This document shows positions 54,585 through 64,000 of a stretch of 64,000 nucleotides of DNA, piece by piece. The stretch lies in NCBI RefSeq assembly GCF_036946125.1, contig NZ_JAQIJT010000002.1, positions 990,001 through 1,054,000 of the forward strand, written 5' to 3'. Position 1 is the stretch's first letter. Every line of letters begins with the position of its first letter. Made by a program: the position numbers and the translations under genes. The notes below the pieces were generated by a model, which had not been told where the DNA came from, ran no database searches, and was given only the letters and a program-made list of their open reading frames with translations. This DNA comes from Sphingomonas adhaesiva. GTDB taxonomy: Bacteria; Pseudomonadota; Alphaproteobacteria; Sphingomonadales; Sphingomonadaceae.

Positions 54585-54733
54585 CGCAGACGCTGATCCT
54601 GCTGCTCGTGCTCATCCTGCCGTTATCGGCGCTCATGTCGCGCCGGCTGCCGTGGCGGACGGTCGCGGTCTATGCCGGCGCCTGGATCGCCATCTTCGTG
54701 ATCGGGTGGATCATGGTCCGCAGTTTTACATAA
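54578..54733 (+). CDS. 51-aa two-helix membrane protein of unknown function
   Basis: Starts with ATG inside the last two codons of the MBL gene. Residues 3-20 (AQTLILLLVLILPLSALM) and 29-47 (AVYAGAWIAIFVIGWIMV) are membrane helices separated by SRRLPWRT. The helix-RRLP-helix layout resembles the N-terminal anchor of some retropepsin-like aspartic proteases of alphaproteobacteria, but no protease domain follows. Tight coupling to the MBL gene and the absence of another frame support it as real. Confidence 0.7.
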   Translation: MVAQTLILLLVLILPLSALMSRRLPWRTVAVYAGAWIAIFVIGWIMVRSFT

Positions 54734-54764
54734 TGCATATTATCGATTTAGGGGATGAGAACGG

Positions 54765-55502
54765 ATGATCGACCGACTGGTCGCGATCATGGCGCGGCTG
54801 CGTGGCCCCGGCGGCTGCGAATGGGATCGCGCGCAGACGTGGCAGACGATCGCCCCCTATACGATCGAGGAAGCCTATGAGGTCGCCGATGCGATCGCGC
54901 GCGACGACGTCGCCGACATCAGGGACGAACTCGGCGACCTGCTGCTACAGGTGGTCTTCCACAGCCGCATCGCCGAGGAGCGCGGCGCCTTCACGCTGGC
55001 CGATGTCGTCGCCGGCATCAGCGACAAGATGGAACGTCGCCACCCGCACATCTTCGGCGAAGCGACCTCCGGCGGCCGCCATATGTGGGAGGAGATCAAG
55101 GCCGCAGAGCGCGCCGAGCGCGGCGCCGCCAGCGCGGTGGACGGCGTCGCCGTCGGCCTGCCCGCGCTGATGCGCGCCGAAAAGCTCCAGAAGCGCGCCG
55201 CGCGCACCGGCTTCGACTGGCCCGACGCCAGCGGGCCCCGCGCGAAGGTGGACGAGGAACTGGCCGAGGTCGAGGCCGCGACCACGCATGAGGAACGCGT
55301 CGACGAGATCGGCGACCTGCTGCAAGCGGTCGTGAATTGGGCCCGGCACCTGGGCGTCGACGCCGAAGCCGCGCTGCGCCAGGCGAACGCGAAATTCGAA
55401 CGCCGCTTCCGCGCGATCGAGACCGCCGGCGGCGAGGCCTTCGCCGCCATGTCGCTGGAGGAGAAGGAGCACCTCTGGCAGACGGTCGCCAAGGCGCGCT
55501 GA
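54765..55502 (+). CDS. mazG: Nucleoside triphosphate pyrophosphohydrolase MazG
   Basis: 245 aa with two MazG domains. The first has ECEWD-like GGCEWDRAQTWQTI, EEAYEVADAI and DELGDLLLQVVFHSRI (the E-x2-E...E-x2-D metal site). The second has DEELAEVEAA and DEIGDLLQAVVNWAR. It hydrolyses NTPs to NMP and PPi and can lower ppGpp-related or mutagenic nucleotide levels. ATG at 54765 follows a GGGGATGAGA site 31 bp after the small membrane gene. Convergent with hflX (5-bp gap). Confidence 0.95.
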   Translation: MIDRLVAIMARLRGPGGCEWDRAQTWQTIAPYTIEEAYEVADAIARDDVADIRDELGDLLLQVVFHSRIAEERGAFTLADVVAGISDKMERRHPHIFGEATSGGRHMWEEIKAAERAERGAASAVDGVAVGLPALMRAEKLQKRAARTGFDWPDASGPRAKVDEELAEVEAATTHEERVDEIGDLLQAVVNWARHLGVDAEAALRQANAKFERRFRAIETAGGEAFAAMSLEEKEHLWQTVAKAR

Positions 55503-55507
55503 CCGCG

Positions 55508-56794
55508 TCAGCGCGACGCGAAGCGCTCGTAATCCGCCGGCGCCATCCGGACTTCGTAGACGATGCGATCGCCGTCGACCTCCTGATCCAGCACCTCGCC
55601 GTGCGCGTGGAGCCATGCCGCCCCTGCGCCGTCGCCGGCATCCAGCGTCACGGCGTAGCGCTGATGCCCCGCCGTCAGCAGGTCGCCGATACGGCGGATG
55701 AGCGCCTCCACCCCCTCACCCGTCAACGCGGAGATCGCCATGACGTCGTCGCGCCGCGCCGCCTCCGCCAGCAGGTCGTCGCGGGCGTCGCCGTGGAGCA
55801 GGTCCAGCTTGTTCCACGCCTCGATTCGCGGCGTCGTCTCGGACACGCCGACCTCCGCCAGCACCGCCTCGACATCGGCCTTCTGCGCCGCGGTGTCGGG
55901 ATGCGCCACGTCGCGGACATGGATCAGCAGATCGGCCGACACCACCTCCTCCAGCGTCGCCTTGAACGCGGCGACCAGCTGCGTCGGCAGTTCGGAGACG
56001 AAGCCGACCGTGTCGGACAGGATCGCCTTGTCGATTCCCGGCAGCGTCACCTGACGCAGCGTCGGGTCCAGCGTCGCGAACAGCAGGTCCTCGGCCATCA
56101 CGTGCGCGCCGGTCACGCGGTTGAACAGCGTCGACTTGCCCGCGTTGGTATAGCCGACCAGCGCGATCACCGGCCAGGGCGCGCGCTGCCGCCGCTCGCG
56201 GTGCAGCCCGCGCGTCCGCGTCACCTGCTCCAGCTCCCGCCGCAGCCGCGCCATGCGGTCGCGGATCAGGCGGCGGTCGGCCTCGATCTGCGTTTCACCC
56301 GGACCGCCCAGGAAGCCGAAGCCGCCACGCTGCCGCTCCAGGTGGGTCCAGCTGCGCACCAGTCGACCGGATTGATAGTCGAGATGCGCGAGCTCGACCT
56401 GCAACCGCCCCTCGGCGGTCGCGGCGCGCTCGCCGAAGATTTCCAGGATCAACCCCGTCCGGTCGATCACCTTGGCCTCCAGCGCGGTCTCCAGGTTGCG
56501 CTGCTGGATCGGCGTCAGGCTGCCGTCGACGACGATCAGCGCCGCCTCCTCCATCCGCGCCCGCGTCGCCAGATCCTCGATCTGGCCCGACCCGATCAGC
56601 GTCGCGGCGCGCGGGGTGCGGACGCGGAACGCGACACGGTCCACCACCGCGACGCCGATCGCCTCGGCGAGGCCGGCGGTTTCCTCCAGCCGCGCCTCGG
56701 CATCGCGCGACGATCCGCCCAGATCGGGGTAGACCACCACCGCGCGCGCGCCGCGGGTCACATCGTCACGATCGCGGTCGAACCCGGTGCTCAC
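55508..56794 (-). CDS. hflX: GTPase HflX
   Basis: 428-aa ribosome-associated GTPase that splits stalled or heat-damaged 70S ribosomes. The N-terminal nucleotide-binding domain is followed by helices and the G domain: P-loop GYTNAGKSTLFN near 215, DTVGFVSELPTQLV (G3) and NKLDLLHG (G4). The GTG start abuts the hfq stop (TGAGTG), the classical hfq-hflX pairing. Confidence 0.96.
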   Translation of the reverse strand: MSTGFDRDRDDVTRGARAVVVYPDLGGSSRDAEARLEETAGLAEAIGVAVVDRVAFRVRTPRAATLIGSGQIEDLATRARMEEAALIVVDGSLTPIQQRNLETALEAKVIDRTGLILEIFGERAATAEGRLQVELAHLDYQSGRLVRSWTHLERQRGGFGFLGGPGETQIEADRRLIRDRMARLRRELEQVTRTRGLHRERRQRAPWPVIALVGYTNAGKSTLFNRVTGAHVMAEDLLFATLDPTLRQVTLPGIDKAILSDTVGFVSELPTQLVAAFKATLEEVVSADLLIHVRDVAHPDTAAQKADVEAVLAEVGVSETTPRIEAWNKLDLLHGDARDDLLAEAARRDDVMAISALTGEGVEALIRRIGDLLTAGHQRYAVTLDAGDGAGAAWLHAHGEVLDQEVDGDRIVYEVRMAPADYERFASR

Positions 56795-57289
56795 TCAGTC
56801 GTCATCCTCATCGACGCCCTGTTCCTCGGCGAGGTTGAGCGGTCGCGACGGCTGGATCGTCGACACGGCGTGCTTGTAGACCAGCTGCGCCATGCCGTCG
56901 CGCTGGAGCAGCATGCAGAACAGGTCGAAGCCGGCGATCGCTCCCTGCAGCATCACGCCGTTGACGAGGAACATCGTCACCGGATCCTCGCTCTTGCGCA
57001 CCGCGGACAGGAAAATGTCCTGGAGCAGCGGCTGCTTCTTGGGCGCGTCGCTCAACTGCCCGACGATGCCGGGCACGTCGATCGGCCCCGCGGGCATGAT
57101 CGTGGAGATGGCGTGCTTGTAGATCAGCTGCGACTGGCCGTCGCGGCGCAGCAGCACGGAGAAATTGTCGAACCAGGTGACGATGCCCTGGAGCTTCACG
57201 CCCTTCACCAGGAACATGGTGACGGGGGTCTTGGACTTGCGCAGCGCGTTCAGGAACAGGTCCTGGAGCGAGGTCTGCTTGTCGGCCAT
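56795..57289 (-). CDS. hfq: RNA chaperone Hfq, tandem two-Sm-domain form
   Basis: 164 aa, about twice the usual 70-90. Two complete Hfq domains are fused: residues about 1-70 (LQDLFLNALRKSKTPVTMFL, KLQG, LIYKHAISTI) and about 85-150 (LQDIFLSAVRKSEDPVTMFL, MLQG, LVYKHAVSTI). An acidic tail EDDD follows. Both Sm2 YKHA motifs are intact. A hexameric ring could be built from three chains. ATG at 57289 follows AAGAAGGA. Pairs sRNAs with mRNAs. Confidence 0.96.
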   Translation of the reverse strand: MADKQTSLQDLFLNALRKSKTPVTMFLVKGVKLQGIVTWFDNFSVLLRRDGQSQLIYKHAISTIMPAGPIDVPGIVGQLSDAPKKQPLLQDIFLSAVRKSEDPVTMFLVNGVMLQGAIAGFDLFCMLLQRDGMAQLVYKHAVSTIQPSRPLNLAEEQGVDEDDD

Positions 57290-57499
57290 GGATGCTTGGT
57301 CCTTCTTATTGGCGGGAGGTTCCCCGCGGATGCGCCGTTGCCGGCGTCGATGAAGGCCGCTCGAAGCGGCAGGCCCTAGCTAGGATGCCGGGGACGCGGC
57401 GTCCAGATGCGCGCGATCACATCGTCGCCCCGGCCGTAAGCCGGGGTGACGCCGTTCTGCGAGCACGGTCGGAAATCCTGCTCGTTCCCCGGCGCAGGC

Positions 57500-57652
57500 G
57501 GGACCTTTGCAACAGGCTACACCGTGCTCCTGCGAAGGCAGGAGCCCAGAGTTGCAGTTCCAAAAAGGCGTTGTTCTGCGTGGCCCTGGGCTCCTGCCTA
57601 CGCAGGAGCACGGCGTGGCGTCGATGCCGTTGCACCTGTTTTGCAAAGGCCC
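57500..57652 (-). repeat. Long palindromic repeat unit, copy D (inverted relative to copies A and B)
   Basis: Inner arms at 57522-57550 and 57584-57613 pair with a few mismatches. The outer flanks match copies A and B only when read on the minus strand (GCAAAACAGGTGCAACGGCA). It lies between ntrX and hfq. The rest of gap 57290-57745 shows a GCCCCGGCC...GCCGGGGTGAC fragment at about 57427-57450 and no gene. Confidence 0.85.
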
Positions 57653-57745
57653 CGCGCAGGCCGGGGTCCGGCTGGGCAACATTGCGGGATCGTATGAGCC
57701 GATCGTCAGTGGATCGCTTCGGGTCGAGCCCGGGGTAACGGTGGC

Positions 57746-59116
<1,371 letters not shown>

Positions 59117-59118
59117 GC

Positions 59119-61362
59119 TTATCCGATCCGGTTTCTGGTGAGGGCGGCGAGCGCGCGGTCGTCGTCCTGCATGGTGGCATCATCGCCGCTCGCCAGCCGC
59201 GCCAGCGGCGCGGTGTCGAACGACAGCGTCACGATCGTGCCGCCCCCGGCACGATCGGCGAAGGTCATCGTCCCCAGATGCTCCTCCACGATCTTCTTGA
59301 CGATGGCGAGGCCCAGGCCCGTGCCCCGCGCGCGCGTCGTCATATAGGGCTCGACGATGCGGTCGCGCTCGACGGGCAGGCCGACGCCGTTGTCGCTGAC
59401 GGCGATCGTCACGCGTTCGTCGGTCTGCCCCAGCGCCATCGTCACACGACCCTCGCTGGCATCGGCCGCCTCGACCGCCTCGACCGCATTCTTGACGATG
59501 TTGGTCAGCGCCTGGCCCAGCTGTCGCCGGTCGCATACCAATGCCGGGCCGGGATCGTCGTGGTCCAGCACGAAGCGGATGCCGGGGTGCGCGACCTCGT
59601 GCAGGAACATCGTCTGGCGCGCGATATCGACCAGCGACTCCTCGCGGAACACGGGTTTGGGCATCCGCGCGAAGCTGCTGAACTCGTCCACCATCCGCCG
59701 CAGGTCGCCGACCTGGCGCACGATCGTGTCGGTCAGCCGGCCGAAGGTCGTATCCCCTTCCTCCACCTTGCCGCCGTAGCGGCGCTGGAGGCGTTCGGCG
59801 GCCAGCTGGATCGGGGTCAGCGGGTTCTTGATCTCGTGCGCGATGCGCCGCGCGACGTCGGCCCAGGCGGCGCGGCGCTGATCGGTCAGCTGCTGCGTGA
59901 TGTCGTCGAAGGTGATGATCGGCCCGGTGCCGTCCTGCGCGATCCGCACCGCGAAGGTGCGCGGCTCGCCATGCACCGCCAGCTGCACCGTCGCCTCGCG
60001 CGCACCGCCCTCCAGCATCGGGGCGAGGGCCGGGGCGACCTCCGCCAGCGGGCGGCCGACCGGCGATTCGTCCAGCCCCAGCAGCGTCTGTGCCGAGCTG
60101 TTGATGAGGCGGATGGTACGGTCGCTGCCGTCGATCGAGATGACGCCCGCCGATACCCCGGACATCACCGCCTCGATCAGCGCGCGACGATTGTCCAGCT
60201 GCGCATAGGCGGTCACCAGCGCCGTATTCTGCGTATGAAGCCTGGCCGTCATGCTGTTGAAGGCATTGGACAATGTCCCAAGTTCATCGCGCTCCAGCGT
60301 ATCCGGCACCCGCGCCGACAGGTCGCCGCCCTCGACCCGCCGCGCCGCATCCACCAGCTCGCCCACCGGGCGCACCAGCCGATCCGCGACCGCCAGCGCG
60401 ATCCACACCGCGACCCCGACGATCAGCAGCGACACGATCAGCAGGGCGGCGTTGAACTGGAGCTGAAGCGTGCGCGCGCGCGCCAGCAGCTGGCGATAAT
60501 TGACCAGCGCCGCCTCGGCGCGCGCGGTCTGCGTCGTCATCTCCTTGGGATCGGTCACGCGCGCGGCATAGAGGTAGATGTTCTCCGCGCCCGGCAGCCG
60601 CGTGAAGACCTGGATCCGGTCGCCGGTGACGATCACCACGCTGCGCCGCTCGCCGTTCAGCCGCGCGATCGCGGCGGGGGTGATGAGCCGCGCCAGGTCG
60701 ATCTCGTACGGATTGACCACCGCCAGCGTCTGAAGGCCCCCGCGCGGGTTCATCGCGAACAGCGCGCCCTCCGACAGGCTGCGATAATAGACCTGCCGCC
60801 CGAAGAAATCGGGGAAGCGGTTGCTGTCGATCGGCTGCTCGCGCAGGAACGCGGACAGATCGTCCGCCATCGTCACCGTCGCCTCGTCCCAGCGCTGGAT
60901 GATCTGGTCGTAGGAGGTGCGGGTCAGCGACGCCGCATTCTCGAACATCCCGCGCGCGCGGTCGGAATACCAGAATTGCACGCCGTACTGGAACAGCAGC
61001 GACGCGAAGATCGTCACCAGCAGCGCCGGCACCGCCGCCACCACCGAGAACAGCAGCACCAGCCGCACGTGCAGCCGCCCCGCCCCGCCGATCGGCGAGC
61101 GCGCCGCGCGGCTGCGCGCGATGCGGCGGCCCAGCAGCATCAGCAGCGCGATCCCCGCCACCAGGTTGGCGACCAGCATGAGCGCGACGATTGGGGGCGC
61201 CAGCAGCCCCGCCGGATCGCCCTCGCCCTGCACGATGAAGTAGCTGCCGATCCCGATCCCCACCGCCAGGCTCAGCACCGCCAACTCAAGCGCGGGGGTC
61301 ACGCGGAAGCGGGTTGCCGGTGCCGGTACGGCCAGGGAGGCAGGCGTCGCTTCCGCAGTCAT
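59119..61362 (-). CDS. ntrY: Sensor histidine kinase NtrY
   Basis: 747-aa membrane kinase. Four or so membrane helices lie in the first 340 residues (LAVLSLAVGIGIGSYFI, VALMLVANLVAGIALLMLL, VLLFSVVAAVPALLVTIFAS, ALLIVSLLIVGVAVWIALAV) around a large periplasmic region. HAMP (VDAARRVEGGDLSARV), PAS (NSSAQTLLGLDESPVG), HisKA with RRIAHEIKNPLTPIQLAAER and an ATPase domain follow. ATG at 61362 follows GGGGGA. Phosphorylates NtrX. Confidence 0.96.
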   Translation of the reverse strand: MTAEATPASLAVPAPATRFRVTPALELAVLSLAVGIGIGSYFIVQGEGDPAGLLAPPIVALMLVANLVAGIALLMLLGRRIARSRAARSPIGGAGRLHVRLVLLFSVVAAVPALLVTIFASLLFQYGVQFWYSDRARGMFENAASLTRTSYDQIIQRWDEATVTMADDLSAFLREQPIDSNRFPDFFGRQVYYRSLSEGALFAMNPRGGLQTLAVVNPYEIDLARLITPAAIARLNGERRSVVIVTGDRIQVFTRLPGAENIYLYAARVTDPKEMTTQTARAEAALVNYRQLLARARTLQLQFNAALLIVSLLIVGVAVWIALAVADRLVRPVGELVDAARRVEGGDLSARVPDTLERDELGTLSNAFNSMTARLHTQNTALVTAYAQLDNRRALIEAVMSGVSAGVISIDGSDRTIRLINSSAQTLLGLDESPVGRPLAEVAPALAPMLEGGAREATVQLAVHGEPRTFAVRIAQDGTGPIITFDDITQQLTDQRRAAWADVARRIAHEIKNPLTPIQLAAERLQRRYGGKVEEGDTTFGRLTDTIVRQVGDLRRMVDEFSSFARMPKPVFREESLVDIARQTMFLHEVAHPGIRFVLDHDDPGPALVCDRRQLGQALTNIVKNAVEAVEAADASEGRVTMALGQTDERVTIAVSDNGVGLPVERDRIVEPYMTTRARGTGLGLAIVKKIVEEHLGTMTFADRAGGGTIVTLSFDTAPLARLASGDDATMQDDDRALAALTRNRIG

Positions 61363-61414
61363 TCGTCCCCCGCTACAACATCGGTGTTGCATGGAGAACA
61401 CATATTTCGGCGGA

Positions 61415-62871
<1,457 letters not shown>

Positions 62872-62872
<1 letters not shown>

Positions 62873-63927
62873 CAGGCGCGCCGCAGCAGCAGGCGGAAGA
62901 CGGTCTGATGCGGGCGTCCCTCGCGCGCATATTGCACGATCCCGCCCATGTCGCGGATCAGCTTGTCGACGAGCGCCAGTCCCAGCCCCTTGCCCTCGGG
63001 CCGGCTGGAGACGAACGGGTCGAACAGATGCTCGGCGATGTCGTCGGGCGCGCCCGGCCCGGTATCGATGACGCAGATCTCGATCGGCAGCGCCACGCGC
63101 GCGCCGTCCTTGCCCGCGGGCACGGTGATGCCGTGGCGGTACGCGGTCGCCAGCGTGATCTTCCGCTCGCCGCGATCGCCGAGCGCGGCGGCGGCATTCT
63201 TCAGCAGGTTCAGGATGATCTGGAGCAGCGCATCGCCATTCCCCATCGCCTGCGGCAGCGACGGGTCGTAGCGTTCCTCGATCGTGATGCCGCGCGCGAA
63301 CCCCGCCAGCGCCACGCCGCGGGCATGCGCCAGCAGCGGGTAGATGTTGAGCGGTTCGACCGCGCGCGGGCGCGTGTCGGTGAAATCCTGCATATGGTCG
63401 ATCAGCGCCGCGATCCGGTCGACCTCGGCGATCATCAGCCGGGTCAGTTCCTCCTGCGCCGCGCCGTCCGCGATCAGCTGCGCCGCGCCGCGGATGCTCG
63501 ACAGCGGGTTCTTGATCTCGTGCGCCAGCATCGCCGCCGCCCCCACCGCGCTGCGTGCCGCCGCCGCGCGCTCGGAGGAGATGCCCAGCCGGCGCGAGGC
63601 GGCGGCATTGTGCAGCGTGATCGTGCGCCAGCCCGGATGGTCGACCACCTCGGTCTCGATCAGGTCGACGCGGATGCGCACCCCGCGCGGCGTCACCATC
63701 TCGGTATCGAACACGGCAAAGGCGTGGCCTTCGCGCCGCTGCGCGGGCTCGGGCAGGTTCAGGATCGTCTGCACCGGCTGCCCCAGCATCGCGCGCTCGG
63801 ACAGGTTGAGCAGCGTCTCGCACTCGCCGTTCGCGCGCGCGACGCGGTCGTCGGGGTCGACCACCAGCAGCGCCACCGGCAGCGCGGCGAGCAGCTCCGC
63901 CTCGTCCGGGCCGCGCATCGACAGCAT
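62872..63927 (-). CDS. ntrB: Nitrogen regulation sensor histidine kinase NtrB (GlnL)
   Basis: 351-aa soluble kinase. PAS domain (AALPVALLVVDPDDRVARAN), HisKA with LAHEIKNPLSSIRGAAQLI (phospho-His), and ATPase with NLLKNAAAALG, DTGPGAPDDI and GKGLGLALVDKLI. ATG at 63927 overlaps the upstream stop as TGATG; the adjacent in-frame GTG at 63930 is an alternative. PII-controlled partner of NtrC, to which it is translationally coupled. Confidence 0.95.
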
Positions 63928-64000
63928 CACGCCGCGTCCTGCATCCGGTGCGGCGCGTAGAATTCGGCCAGCATCGCCTGCACGCGCCCCGCGTCGGGCT
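63927..64000 (-). CDS. C-terminal fragment of a gene upstream of ntrB, cut by the window
   Basis: The last 23 or so codons (ending RMQDAA) of a minus-strand frame stop with TGA overlapping the ntrB ATG. In many alphaproteobacteria the gene here is dusB/nifR3 (tRNA-dihydrouridine synthase), but the visible residues are too few and not diagnostic. Confidence 0.45.
   Translation of the reverse strand, partial: PDAGRVQAMLAEFYAPHRMQDAA

Noticed and set aside
57292..57738. Short open frames between hfq and ntrX on both strands
   Set aside because: They are generated by the palindromic repeat; similar peptides arise from the other repeat copies.

Overview
The window looks like chromosomal DNA of a sphingomonad (Alphaproteobacteria, Sphingomonadaceae, Sphingomonas-like). 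This is inferred, not tested by any search, from: high GC with strong GC3 bias; many GTG starts and 4-bp GTGA/ATGA gene overlaps; an Hfq made of two fused Sm domains; the ntrB-ntrC-ntrY-ntrX-hfq-hflX order; two large TonB-dependent receptors; a UPF0262 gene next to cdd and dnaB; and intergenic palindromes of the type common in sphingomonads. No rRNA, tRNA, prophage, CRISPR array or transposase gene was seen.

Layout. 1-5045 (minus): a four-gene catabolic operon with two paralogous D-aminoacylase-type amidohydrolases, a beta-keto acid cleavage enzyme and an IclR regulator. 5153-8202: psd, a CinA-like amidohydrolase, and a Crp/Fnr regulator divergent from a TauD/TfdA dioxygenase. 8316-16094: TonB receptor, secreted glucose/sorbosone dehydrogenase, chemoreceptor, D-Ala-D-Ala carboxypeptidase, ETF-ubiquinone oxidoreductase. 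16224-23170 (plus): UDG-like protein, lytic transglycosylase, TPR protein, ispE, crotonase-like protein, recA. 23171-24473: non-coding and repeat-rich. 24474-28687: methyltransferase, glutathione S-transferase, alaS. 28684-29427: a MITE-like palindromic element and a repeat palindrome. 29428-36020: exported repeat protein, radA, DUF2218, the UPF0262-GH25-cdd operon, dnaB, hsp20 with a clear sigma-32 promoter. 36229-46529: second TonB receptor, repeat-rich gap, lolC-lolD-GNAT-gpx operon, DUF308 protein, dnaE. 46583-51449: radical SAM protein, small helical protein, moaB, a BtuCDF-like ABC importer. 51497-55502: metG-tatD-MBL hydrolase-51 aa membrane protein-mazG. 55508-64000 (minus): the nitrogen-regulation block ntrB-ntrC-ntrY-ntrX followed by hfq and hflX.

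Most genes are housekeeping: replication and repair (dnaB, dnaE, recA, radA), translation (alaS, metG), envelope (psd, lol, slt, dacA-like) and stress (hsp20, gpx, gst). The accessory interest is in the amidohydrolase/BKACE operon, the two related TonB receptors, and the mobile or repetitive DNA after recA, alaS, the DUF2218 gene and hfq. In the regulatory block NtrC keeps the sigma-54 contact loop while NtrX has lost it, and Hfq is a tandem fusion.
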